Shown here: piece after piece, positions 45,414 through 53,320 of the stretch | Position numbering within the stretch: position 1 is the first letter of the stretch | Layout of the letters: each line of letters opens with the position of its first letter | Source of the DNA: Mucilaginibacter mallensis | GTDB lineage: Bacteria; Bacteroidota; Bacteroidia; Sphingobacteriales; Sphingobacteriaceae | Direction: 5' to 3' | NCBI RefSeq assembly: GCF_900105165.1 | Contig: NZ_LT629740.1 | Coordinates: 2,790,001-2,854,000, forward strand | DNA length: 64,000 bases | The notes under the pieces: model-generated | What the model saw: the letters and a program-made list of their open reading frames with translations, nothing else | The model's database searches: none | What the model was told of the DNA's origin: nothing | Program-made: the position numbers and the translations under genes

Positions 45414-45752
45414 TCAACCCAATTGAAATATCTTGTCCATCAAAACCCATTTCTCGCCGGGCTTGGCAAATTGCAGCGGCTGCTGAAATTTCCACATCAA
45501 TTCCTCCCATTCCTGAACTTTAGGGTTATTGGCATCAGCTACTGCTTTCCTTCCAAAATCAAAAGCGTCAATGGTAGCCATTATCATAAAAAGTCTATTA
45601 CTTACCCTATATATTTCCATGAATATAATACCAGCATCCTTAATGCTTTTATTAATCTCCGGCCAGCTATTTTCACTTTTGTGCCAATGTTCATATTCTG
45701 CTATTAATGCCAGGTCATCCTTCAGGTCAAGTGTCAAACAGTATCTTTTCAT
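45414..45752 (-). CDS. L-rhamnose/L-fucose mutarotase (RhaM/DUF718 family)
   Basis: 112 residues, the usual length for this dimeric alpha+beta-barrel family. Recognisable segments are 'LIAEYEHWHKSENSWPEI', 'IIFMEIYRVSNRLFMIM' and 'WEELMWKFQQPLQFAKPGEK'. These enzymes interconvert alpha and beta anomers of 6-deoxy sugars, speeding their entry into catabolism. The gene overlaps the aldo/keto reductase by 4 bases (ATGA), a sign of translational coupling. The neighbours indicate L-fucose as the likely substrate here. The gene symbol is withheld because rhamnose and fucose members are hard to tell apart. Confidence 0.88.
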   Translation of the reverse strand: MKRYCLTLDLKDDLALIAEYEHWHKSENSWPEINKSIKDAGIIFMEIYRVSNRLFMIMATIDAFDFGRKAVADANNPKVQEWEELMWKFQQPLQFAKPGEKWVLMDKIFQLG

Positions 45753-46804
45753 GACAAGGTATTGGTGTTGAATTCAAAATACTTTTTATCGATCAATTCC
45801 TGGCTGATCATTTCATTCCAAAATGCTTTTGGCACACTCACCCCGCCCATCGCTATATTATCCTTTACCCTTTTTGGGTTGGTAGTGCTTAGGGCGATGC
45901 TTTTAACCCCCGGTGCCATTAAGGCAAACTGCACACAGGCTTCGGCAGGCTTTATGTTAAATTTAGCACAGAGCTTAAAAAAATCCTCACGCCATTTTAC
46001 CAATGCTTTATTTTGAGGTTCATCAGCGGCTATAAGTTTATAGTCGAAATAATCCCCGCCAATTAAATAACCGGAATGGAACACGGCGGAGTTGATGATC
46101 TGTACACCATCATCTTCCAGTTTTTTCATAAAATCGAGCAAAGGCCTGAGATGACTTTTAATGGTCATGCTGTTGGCTATCATCACCCAATCCAGATCAA
46201 CATCATTATAAACACGTGCTATAGAACGCCAGTCTTTGGCCCCCACACCTATTGCTTTAACCTTACCATCGCGTTTTAAGGTTGCAAGCGCACGGTAAGC
46301 CTCCAGTATATCGTTATATAACTTTGCATCCTCATCGGCCGATTGTGCTTTAGCCAGGTATTCATCCGGATCATGTACCGATACCATTTGCGGGATATAA
46401 CCGTTCAGCAGTTCATTGCCCTGCTCAAAACACTCAAGTATGCCATCATAGCTGATGTGCTGCTCCGCGTCATATTTCAGATCGCGCCAAACGTCCGGTT
46501 CAAACGTTGGTTCCGGTGTTTTTAGCTCGGTGCGTACCCACCCTAATTTATTACTGATGATCACATCTTCCGGATCAACATTTAAAGCCTTTAAACATTT
46601 ACCCAATGATTCAAGCGCTAAACCTGCACCATATTTACCGGCCGAATCAAAGATGAGCTTGCCGTTGGTATGGGTAATGCATTCTTTCACTATTTCTTGT
46701 TTTATCTCATCAGGCAAAGCCACAAACAAATTCCCTAAACCGCTGGTGCCGAAAACTACCGGCGGCATATCAAAAGTGTATGGTGTGAAATTTTTATCTG
46801 GCAT
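45749..46804 (-). CDS. Aldo/keto reductase, probable L-fucose (D-threo-aldose) 1-dehydrogenase
   Basis: 351 residues with the aldo/keto reductase tetrad visible: Asp53 and Tyr58 in 'IFDSAGKYGAG', Lys86 in IISNKLG and His144 in VSVHDPDEY. D-threo-aldose 1-dehydrogenases oxidise L-fucose, L-galactose and D-arabinose at C1 to the lactone with NAD(P)+. Position between the FucP-like symporter (5-base gap) and the mutarotase supports this, giving an oxidative rather than isomerase route for L-fucose. No lactonase, dehydratase or aldolase is present in the window, so the rest of the pathway must be elsewhere. Confidence 0.88.
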   Translation of the reverse strand: MPDKNFTPYTFDMPPVVFGTSGLGNLFVALPDEIKQEIVKECITHTNGKLIFDSAGKYGAGLALESLGKCLKALNVDPEDVIISNKLGWVRTELKTPEPTFEPDVWRDLKYDAEQHISYDGILECFEQGNELLNGYIPQMVSVHDPDEYLAKAQSADEDAKLYNDILEAYRALATLKRDGKVKAIGVGAKDWRSIARVYNDVDLDWVMIANSMTIKSHLRPLLDFMKKLEDDGVQIINSAVFHSGYLIGGDYFDYKLIAADEPQNKALVKWREDFFKLCAKFNIKPAEACVQFALMAPGVKSIALSTTNPKRVKDNIAMGGVSVPKAFWNEMISQELIDKKYFEFNTNTLS

Positions 46805-46809
46805 AATAA

Positions 46810-48144
46810 TTAATGTGTAGGTAATATTTTGGCAGATGCTGCAACTTCTTCAATAAGTTCACCGGGTATTTTTGAACCCCTTAACGCATAGTAAGCAATA
46901 TACAGGTAGCATATTAATGGTATAACCATAGCAATAGCCATGCTTTTTGTTGATTCGGCAATTAAACCCATCACAGGTGGAAAGAATGCCCCACCCACAA
47001 TAGCCATCACCATAATTGAGCCGCCAATTTTGGCGTTATTGCCCAGGTTACGAATGCTAAGTGCAAAATTGGTTGGGTACATCAGCGACATAAAAAAGCT
47101 GGTGAAAAATATGGCCCAAACGCCTATAAACCCAGGTATTAATATGGCAATGGCTACCAACCCTACGTTGACAAACCCGTATATCCCCATTAGTTTGCCC
47201 GGTGATACATAGCGCATGATATAGGTGGCCGAAAACCTGCCTACCCCAAAAGCCACCAGTGTGCCTGTTAAAAAATACCCAGCTATTTTCTCGGGCTGGC
47301 CTGTAAAATCCTGTACGTATTGGATAAAGAAACTCCAGGTACAGGTTTGCGCGCCGCAGTAAAAAAACTGCGAAATCACCCCTTTATAAAAATGCGGGTA
47401 CTTCAACAGCTCCCTGCTGTTGGCTTTAACGGCGTTTTCTTCTTTTAGCTCATCCCTACCCTTCGGAAATTTGGTAAACATCAGGAAAATGCTCCATAAT
47501 ACTGCAAAGGCAGCCAACACCAGGTAAGGCGTTACCACACGCATGGTTTCCTGCTGCAGGTAATGCTGGTATTCGCCGGATAGTTTCATGGCGGTAATTT
47601 TCAGCGGATCGTGCTCAATGCCTGAAAGAATAAATATAGTACCTATAAGCACGCCCAAAACAGCGCCTATAGGGTTAAATGCCTGCGAAAAGTTAAGCCT
47701 GCGCTCCGCTGATTGGGATTCGCCCAGTTCAACAATAAATATATTGGCACCGGTCTCTAAAAAAGTTAAGCCCGAGGCGATCACAAATAAGGCGAACAGG
47801 AATAAGCCATATTTACCTGCAACTGCTGCGGGCCAAAACAGGCAACACCCTAATGCAAAAAGCAGTAAACCGGCAATAAGGCCTACTTTATAGGAGTACT
47901 TTTTCATGATAAGCCCGGATGGCACCGCCAAAAAGAAATAACCCATATAAAAGGCTGATTGGATCAGGCCCGCCTGGGTACGGCTCAATTCAAATGATTT
48001 CATGAACTGTTTTATCAAAATATCATTCATGTTATTCGGGATACCCCAAATCAAAAACAACATGGTAACCAGCGAAAATGATAACAAATTCCGCCGTGGT
48101 ACAAAACCCCAAACTTCATTCCTCGATTGTGATAAAGCACCCAT
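46810..48144 (-). CDS. fucP: MFS sugar:H+ symporter, L-fucose permease type (FucP)
   Basis: 444 residues with about 12 transmembrane helices. 'WGIPNNMNDILIKQFMKSF' in the first helix carries the Asp, and 'SGLTFLETGANIFIVELG' the Glu, that correspond to the proton-coupling residues Asp46 and Glu135 of E. coli FucP. It would carry L-fucose across the inner membrane. It is the first gene of a compact operon (fucP, reductase, mutarotase, dehydrogenase, GH29, GH97). The 308-base divergent region to the AraC-type gene holds candidate operators. Close relatives transport glucose/galactose (GluP), so the fucose call leans on context. Confidence 0.9.
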   Translation of the reverse strand: MGALSQSRNEVWGFVPRRNLLSFSLVTMLFLIWGIPNNMNDILIKQFMKSFELSRTQAGLIQSAFYMGYFFLAVPSGLIMKKYSYKVGLIAGLLLFALGCCLFWPAAVAGKYGLFLFALFVIASGLTFLETGANIFIVELGESQSAERRLNFSQAFNPIGAVLGVLIGTIFILSGIEHDPLKITAMKLSGEYQHYLQQETMRVVTPYLVLAAFAVLWSIFLMFTKFPKGRDELKEENAVKANSRELLKYPHFYKGVISQFFYCGAQTCTWSFFIQYVQDFTGQPEKIAGYFLTGTLVAFGVGRFSATYIMRYVSPGKLMGIYGFVNVGLVAIAILIPGFIGVWAIFFTSFFMSLMYPTNFALSIRNLGNNAKIGGSIMVMAIVGGAFFPPVMGLIAESTKSMAIAMVIPLICYLYIAYYALRGSKIPGELIEEVAASAKILPTH

Positions 48145-48368
48145 TAGCTTATAATTAGATAGTAAGATTGATATGTCTCCATTTTTAATTCATTAGTGAG
48201 CATAAGTCGTTAAAATCCGGTAATCACTGAGCGCAAGTGAGGCTACTCAAAAATGAGTAAACTAGATGCTCCCGGTAAACAAGACTTTAAAAATAATTGG
48301 TTTGCAGCTTACTGCGAATAATCAAATTTACAGTGAATAAGCCTGTCAAATTTGATTTAATTGGACTA

Positions 48369-48408
48369 TTTGTTGTACAAATCCGACTTTACAAAGTGTG
48401 TAAATTTG
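48369..48408 (+). promoter_or_regulatory. Divergent fucP/araC control region: two palindromes and a -7 box
   Basis: TTTGTTGTACAAA (48369-48381) and TTTACAAAGTGTGTAAA (48388-48404) are inverted repeats. The second overlaps TAAATTTG (48401-48408), an exact match to the Bacteroidota -7 consensus TAnnTTTG and 44 bases before the chosen start of the AraC-type gene. Control by that regulator is an inference. The rest of 48145-48452 shows no other structure. Confidence 0.45.
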
Positions 48409-48452
48409 AAATTGTTGTATATATTACGCCCTTAATTTATATTTTTTCAGAT

Positions 48453-49346
48453 ATGATTAAGAGAGCCTTACAACACACCTTTTCGCTGCTGAATGTCGAC
48501 TATGTCCAGCTTAATACAAAATGGAACTACGGGAACGTCATCAGCCCCTATTACAGGATATATTATATTGATAGTGGGGCCGGCGAAATATCGGACCCGG
48601 CAGTTTTATTGAAACTTGAACCGGGTTATTTGTACATCATTCCTAGTTTCACGTTATGTAATTTGAGTTGTAACGACCATCTCAGTCAATATTTCGTACA
48701 GTTTTTTGAAGAGTCAAATGACGGCACTTCGTTATTTTCTAATAACAGGACCATATTAAAGGCTGAAGCAAGCGATACAGATATAAAACTATTCATCCGT
48801 TTGCTGGAAATCAATCCAGGCAGGGGCATTAACCGCTCTGATAACCCTAAAATATACGAAAAGAATATTTTCTATAAAGAATATCAGGAACTTAATAATC
48901 AACAAAACATAGCAACCTACATGGAAACGCAGGGTATACTTTTACAATTAGTAGCTAGATTTTTGAATCCGAAAATTTATAAACACCACGAAAAAAATAT
49001 CATACCGATTAAAATAACCGAAACACTAAGCTATATTTTGGTTAACCTCCATCAAGAGCTTTCCGTCTCTTATTTGGCATCAAGGGTTAATCAAAATATA
49101 GACTATTTTTCCCGTCAGTTTAAAGAGTACACCGGCGAACGGCCAATAAATTATATTAACGAAAAGCGCATTGAACGGGCACAATATCTAATGGCAACGA
49201 GTCGAATGAGCTATTCAGAAATTAGTCTGCAAACAGGTTTTGAAAATTTGTCCTATTTTTCAAAAACCTTTAAAAAATTCACAGGGATGTCTCCACGTGA
49301 ATATAAAAAACAAATTTATTCGGTTGGCTTTGATCATCAAGGATAA
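48453..49346 (+). CDS. AraC-family transcriptional regulator
   Basis: The start is set at the ATG at 48453, giving 297 residues; the frame is open back to 48297, but that part overlaps the promoter and looks non-coding. The N-terminal half is a cupin-like sensor ('PYYRIYYIDSGAGEISDPAV', 'LEPGYLYIIPSFT'). The C-terminal half (about 185-290) is a double HTH with 'ELSVSYLASRVNQNIDYFSR' and 'EISLQTGFENLSYFSKTFKK'. It is divergent from the fucP operon and so is the likely regulator responding to L-fucose or a breakdown product. It is independent of the HTCS in layout, which suggests two-level control: polymer sensing and monosaccharide sensing. Confidence 0.9.
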   Translation: MIKRALQHTFSLLNVDYVQLNTKWNYGNVISPYYRIYYIDSGAGEISDPAVLLKLEPGYLYIIPSFTLCNLSCNDHLSQYFVQFFEESNDGTSLFSNNRTILKAEASDTDIKLFIRLLEINPGRGINRSDNPKIYEKNIFYKEYQELNNQQNIATYMETQGILLQLVARFLNPKIYKHHEKNIIPIKITETLSYILVNLHQELSVSYLASRVNQNIDYFSRQFKEYTGERPINYINEKRIERAQYLMATSRMSYSEISLQTGFENLSYFSKTFKKFTGMSPREYKKQIYSVGFDHQG

Positions 49347-49514
49347 ATTACTATCGATTATAGTCATCCCGATAATCAGCATTCCCTTTAAGTCCCGTTT
49401 CTCATCAACCAAAATATCTTCCATCACCTCACTGCAGGCTGTGTCCACAATATCATCTCCGTATTTACTATTATTTTCATTTAGCTTTGTTTCAACATAA
49501 GCCAGCTATCAATT

Positions 49515-50525
49515 ATGAAATCTTTTCGCATTGCCTTATTAATCCTATTGTTCATGTCGCCGCTCTTTGCCTTTTGCCAAACGTCTTCTCCAATAACACC
49601 ACGTATGCGTGTGATTATTGACAATGATTTTGGAGGTGACCCGGATGGCCTTTTCCAGTTAACCCACCTACTTTTGTCGCCCTCGGTGGAAATAAGAGCG
49701 ATTATCGGTACACACCTGAACGCTCACGATGGGTTTGATCCGTCCAAAACACAGGCAGACAATGCCGCAAAAAAAGCCCGTGAATTATTGTCGATAATGA
49801 AAATAGATGGTAAGATACCCGTGATAGCCGGCTCTAATTCCGGCATGCAAAACGACAGTACCCCGGTAAAAAGCGATGCCGTTGATTTTATTATTAAAGA
49901 GGCATTACGGACCGATACCAAATTGCCGCTATACGTACTATGCGGCGCGGGCCTTACCGAAATTGCTTCAGCAGCTTTGACTAAACCGGAAATTGCAGGA
50001 AAACTAACACTGATATGGATTGGCGGTCCCGAATACAACGACCTTGCCTTGCCGCCACCTAATGCCTCTCCAATCGAGTATAACCTGAATATAGACATTT
50101 ATGCGGCAAGAGCGGTGTTCAACCGGAGCCAGATCAACTTATGGCAGTTGCCCCGCAACGTTTACCGGCAAGCGATTTTGCCTTATTCAGAACTGGTACT
50201 AAAAATTAAGCCCAACGGTGAAATCGGCAAATACCTTTACAATACCCTTGAAAATTTGATGGCGAGGATGCAAAAGTACAAGCTGAACCTTGGTGAAACA
50301 TATATCCTGGGCGATAGCCCCCTGGTATTATTAACCGCCCTGCAATCCTCTTTCGAGCCGGACCCCTCATCCAGCGATTATGTGAATAAGCCCTGTCCCA
50401 CCATTAGCAGCTCCGGTATTTATCAATTAAATCCCGGCGGTAGAAAAATTAGGGTATATCAGCATATTGATACCGGCTTGATGTTTAGTGATTTTTTTGC
50501 GAAGCTGGAGCTATTTAAAAATTAG
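49515..50525 (+). CDS. Secreted nucleoside-hydrolase-like protein
   Basis: 336 residues with a signal peptide (about 1-22, FAFCQ). The N-terminal motif MRVIIDNDFGGDPDGLFQL (from about residue 31) resembles the calcium-binding DxDxGxDD of inosine-uridine nucleoside hydrolases, but with a Pro inserted before the last Asp, as in the related DUF1593-type proteins. 'KIPVIAGSNSGMQ', 'PLYVLCGAGLTEIASAALTK' and 'LTLIWIGGPEYNDLA' follow the fold. A ribosyl or other glycoside would be the substrate. It lies 168 bases after the AraC-type gene, same strand, and may be independent of the sugar locus. An intrinsic terminator lies at 50821-50856. Confidence 0.8.
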   Translation: MKSFRIALLILLFMSPLFAFCQTSSPITPRMRVIIDNDFGGDPDGLFQLTHLLLSPSVEIRAIIGTHLNAHDGFDPSKTQADNAAKKARELLSIMKIDGKIPVIAGSNSGMQNDSTPVKSDAVDFIIKEALRTDTKLPLYVLCGAGLTEIASAALTKPEIAGKLTLIWIGGPEYNDLALPPPNASPIEYNLNIDIYAARAVFNRSQINLWQLPRNVYRQAILPYSELVLKIKPNGEIGKYLYNTLENLMARMQKYKLNLGETYILGDSPLVLLTALQSSFEPDPSSSDYVNKPCPTISSSGIYQLNPGGRKIRVYQHIDTGLMFSDFFAKLELFKN

Positions 50526-51110
50526 GGATTTGAAAGCCGTCGATGCTTGCAGCGAAAATGTATCGCTTGTTTACACAGTTACATGAGCAGCGCATAACGC
50601 AAATTTATTAGGATTACTTGATGTTTTAGCAAATCAATAAACTTGCGATAGATAATAGTAAATAGCATTGAACCAGGTTGCTGGAACGGTTCGATAACAT
50701 TCTTGTCGTCTTATTTAAAAACCTCGTTTCAAGCAGTTAAACGCAACAATACTTGCAAATCTTCCAAAAAACGGTTCGAAATCTGTATCGTCGGGAGTAC
50801 TTTTAGAGATCAATCGACACAAAGCCTGGTATTTTCATACCAGGCTTTGTTGTTTTAACGGTTCGCCCATCTTTCTGAGTGGCTTAGCCCAGTTAAGTCT
50901 CCTATTTCACACACGTGCCATTTGCTTCATCAAAAAACGACCATTACACCCGCCAGGGTATTATTATGGCTGCTATGTTTCGGTAAAATTTATCTTTTCA
51001 GAATTTCAGAGAATTCACCTCCGGCTAGAGGGTGGCACGATATGTTATGGCGATAAAATCCGCAAACGTGTTGATCATGTAGCCAATCTACCTTAATTGT
51101 TGTGAAATCA
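50526..51110. other. Non-coding stretch after the nucleoside-hydrolase-like gene
   Basis: No ORF with convincing coding character. The octamer ACGGTTCG occurs at 50686, 50771 and 50858, about 86 bases apart; the second resembles a tRNA T-loop but has no matching arms. A good terminator is at 50821-50856. The open frame 50990-51193 on the minus strand has no recognisable features. Confidence 0.5.
50821..50856 (+). terminator. Intrinsic terminator
   Basis: AAAGCCTGGTAT (50821-50832) pairs perfectly with ATACCAGGCTTT (50837-50848) around a four-base loop and is followed by GTTGTTTT. It lies 296 bases after the nucleoside-hydrolase-like gene, so a further transcript, perhaps untranslated, may end here. 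Confidence 0.8.
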
Positions 51111-51215
51111 TTATACACATTTTCACACATTGTATCAATTTTCAAATTTATCCCATCTTCGGCGCGAATTACACTTAATTTTATGATAATCATCTAGTTA
51201 TCCACAATGCTATGG
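51111..51215 (+). promoter_or_regulatory. Duplicated leader element, copy A
   Basis: The first 27 bases (51111-51137, starting TTATACACATTTTCACACAT) are identical to 54164-54190. After 38 bases comes TAATTTTATGA (51176-51186), which in copy B follows after 37 bases. Further along, TTATCC, GCT and GACA recur in the same order. Copy A precedes the small membrane-protein ORF at 51346; copy B precedes the exopolysaccharide operon. Confidence 0.6.
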
Positions 51216-51345
51216 ACAGAAAAACAGTGATTAACAAAGGTAAACCTGATACACAAAAAAGCAATCGCGTGTTAAAAAATAACGGATGCGCTGTACTTAT
51301 TTGCAGGCGTAGCTAATGACTAGCTAATTTAATTCAATACATTAT

Positions 51346-51486
51346 ATGAGAACATTAACAAAATCTTTTAAAGCAGTCATCTATGGTCAGGCAGATCTGG
51401 CAGAACTTGGAAAATTTGTAATAGTAATTATAATTTTACTATTGATCGTACTCTATGTTTTCGGAAACAAGTTCGCCGGAGTATAA
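51346..51486 (+). CDS. Small single-pass membrane protein, 46 residues
   Basis: The frame MRTLTKSFKAVIYGQADLAE continues with a charged hinge (LGKF) and a strongly hydrophobic segment (VIVIIILLLIVLYVF, about 25-39), then GNKFAGV and a stop. It is one predicted transmembrane helix with a basic N-terminal part. A terminator-like hairpin starts 26 bases after the stop and leader copy A lies upstream, which together suggest a real short transcript. Its function is unknown. It could be a small regulatory membrane peptide or a toxin-like peptide; nothing in the sequence decides. Confidence 0.5.
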   Translation: MRTLTKSFKAVIYGQADLAELGKFVIVIIILLLIVLYVFGNKFAGV

Positions 51487-51512
51487 ATATTACAACCGTA
51501 GTATATATGAAG

Positions 51513-51546
51513 ATTTGAGGTTATCGATCCGAAGCCTCAAATTTTA
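51513..51546 (+). terminator. Terminator-like hairpin after the 46-residue ORF
   Basis: ATTTGAGG (51513-51520) pairs with CCTCAAAT (51535-51542) around a 14-base loop and is followed by TTTAAG. The tail is short, so strength is uncertain. Confidence 0.5.
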
Positions 51547-51586
51547 AGTCGAAAATAAATTATCCATTAACAATAAACAGAAATTT

Positions 51587-51679
51587 ATGTCAAACTTAAC
51601 AAAACACCTTATTAAAGAATTTTTAATTGCAGGTTTTCTATTGACAGGTTTGTTGCTATATGGCTATTTTGGCCGGTAA
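51587..51679 (+). CDS. Very small membrane peptide, 30 residues
   Basis: The frame starts MSNLTKHLIKEFLIAGFLLT, continues with a hydrophobic run (GLLLYGYF) and ends GR. Its start (xxLTKxxIK) resembles that of the 46-residue ORF just upstream (MRTLTKSFKAV), so the two could be related. It is too short for a confident call; size, one hydrophobic helix and tandem position are the only support. Confidence 0.35.
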   Translation: MSNLTKHLIKEFLIAGFLLTGLLLYGYFGR

Positions 51680-52541
51680 TTTCTAAAAATTGCAAGACCT
51701 CTAGTATAGAAGTGTATTCTATAAACAGAACAACCATAAAAGTCTGTGTTTAAATCCTCAATACAATTCAGACCTCATTTCGCGCTCATTTACTACCAAT
51801 AGCAATGCGTTTCTATCAGCATACACGCTGTTCCTGTTTCAGGTTCTATCTCCAATTGGGGAATAAGAAACACATCAAATAACAGCTGTTTCGCCAGGGC
51901 TCCCAAGCCAAAACCTATACTAACAATCATTTTTCTGACTTTATAAATAGCATATCTAATACTTTTACATTAAATACAAGTAACAATATCGTTATAAATA
52001 ATATTTTAATTATTATTAAAACCTAAAAGTAATCTTAAAATCACAAATCAGTTATTTCGGGGCGCAACAAAACGTGCAAATAAATACCCAAATCGTGCAA
52101 TTTAAGTCTCGATTTAAAAATGAATAAAATGAATATAAGCTTGATTCAATTAGAAATAAGAAATTTGGCATACCGATAATTAAATGGTTTTAGTAAAAAA
52201 AATAGGTGCTTAATAAAGTTGCACTAAGTGTAAATATTGATAACGACTTCATTTCACCAATTTACAGAGAAGAAGAAAAAATTACTTTAAAAACTATTTA
52301 TGTTAAATACAATTTATAAAACACGACTTTTGATTAGCAATATTCCTAATAATGGTATATTATGTGCTATAACTATTAACAGTACATTATTTTTATTTCC
52401 AGTTCTTTAACTGATAGATAATTTTTTTTGAGGAATTATCTTGGAGTATGAAACAATTTTATTTCCAGGCACGTAAGAAAGGTCTTTGGATCTGATATTA
52501 ACTTATCTCATCCGTTAATGTACGTATATAGATTACAAGTA
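51680..52541. other. AT-rich non-coding stretch
   Basis: About 860 bases of very AT-rich DNA without a standard gene. It holds a possible 45-residue ORF on the minus strand (51793-51930). A direct repeat, CGTGCAA, occurs at 52073 and 52094, a spacing of 21 bases. A small inverted repeat TATAGAA/TTCTATA lies at 51705-51723. Nothing else was recognised. Confidence 0.5.
51793..51930 (-). CDS. Possible 45-residue peptide with Thr/Cys-rich C-terminus
   Basis: The minus-strand frame begins MIVSIGFGLGALAKQLLFDV and ends with EPETGTACMLIETHCYW before a TAG stop. Base composition is higher in GC than in the flanking DNA, which hints at coding. The tail with two Cys and several Thr resembles a peptide precursor, but no modification enzyme or transporter is nearby. 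It may be chance. Confidence 0.25.
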   Translation of the reverse strand: MIVSIGFGLGALAKQLLFDVFLIPQLEIEPETGTACMLIETHCYW

Positions 52542-52835
52542 ATGATAAGTGAAAAAAAGAAAGACTATCGTGAAAAAGAGGATAACTCTTTCACTATCAA
52601 TGGAATAGACTTCGATATCAATATCCGGGAATTTAAAGACTTTTTAATCCATAGCTCAGCTTTTATGGATATTACTAAAGAAGGCTTTGATAACATGATC
52701 GGTAGTATAGCAGATGCCATTTTAGATAATGATAGCAAAAATTCAACGTTGGAAGAGATACGCCCTCAACTAAAATTCCTGCGTGAGGTAAACCTCTACC
52801 TTAAAAGCATTTACGGCAATAACCATTTAGATTGA
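52542..52835 (+). CDS. Hypothetical small acidic protein
   Basis: 97 residues from the ATG at 52542 (MISEKKKDYREKEDNSFTIN); an upstream ATG at 52518 would add MYVYRLQV. The sequence is mostly charged and probably alpha-helical after 'FDINIREFKDFLIHSSAF'. There is no signal peptide, membrane segment or motif that I recognise. It converges with the HTH gene at 52854 with an 18-base gap. It lies in the block between the small membrane ORFs and the exopolysaccharide operon. Function unknown. Confidence 0.6.
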   Translation: MISEKKKDYREKEDNSFTINGIDFDINIREFKDFLIHSSAFMDITKEGFDNMIGSIADAILDNDSKNSTLEEIRPQLKFLREVNLYLKSIYGNNHLD

Positions 52836-52853
52836 TCACTGTATTTCAGCAAC

Positions 52854-53249
52854 TTACCGCACAATATCATTGTTTTCAGCACGATTCTCATTGGCATACC
52901 ATTCGGCGGTCCTTACTAAAAGATCATTATATTTTTCTAAGATTTCAAGGTATTTATTTTTCCAGTACTCGGCATCTGTGTTTACTTCAGGGTTTTTAAC
53001 AATATTGAGATTACCAAATGTATTCAATTGTTTAAAATCATCCGATTTAAATATATGGGGAAATTCAATAGAAAAGTCGTGTTTTATATACACACCTATC
53101 TGGTAAATTATTTCTGTTTTTAAAAATTGTTGATTAAACCAGTAATACACCGATCTGCGGTTAACTTTGGCGAGCCTGGCCAATTCACTTATACTATAGC
53201 CCTCGCGCCTGATTACCATTTCTACAATTTGTCCACGGTGCGTATCCAT
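52854..53249 (-). CDS. Small helix-turn-helix DNA-binding protein
   Basis: 131 residues. The N-terminal HTH (about 6-45) reads 'IVEMVIRREGYSISELARLA' then KVNRRSVYYWFN, similar to XRE/homeodomain-like HTH folds. The C-terminal part is probably a coiled coil ('EYWKNKYLEILEKYNDLLVR', about 95-125) and may dimerise. There is no sensor domain. It lies 71 bases downstream of the UpxY-like gene on the same strand and may be co-transcribed with it, which suggests a role in controlling exopolysaccharide expression. That role is inferred from position only. Confidence 0.75.
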   Translation of the reverse strand: MDTHRGQIVEMVIRREGYSISELARLAKVNRRSVYYWFNQQFLKTEIIYQIGVYIKHDFSIEFPHIFKSDDFKQLNTFGNLNIVKNPEVNTDAEYWKNKYLEILEKYNDLLVRTAEWYANENRAENNDIVR

Positions 53250-53320
53250 AGTATTGTTAATTCTTCAATTTTTTTAATAAAACCAACAGTTATTGTTAAT
53301 TTAATGAATATTTCGGATCA

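Noticed and set aside
50686..50865. Three ACGGTTCG octamers about 86 bases apart, one looking like a tRNA T-loop
   Set aside because: The flanking sequence of the three copies does not align, and no acceptor, D or anticodon arms can be folded. Too short to call a repeat array, tRNA or attachment site.
50990..51193. 67-codon frame on the minus strand
   Set aside because: Its N-terminal part overlaps leader copy A, and it has no signal, domain or composition typical of coding sequence.
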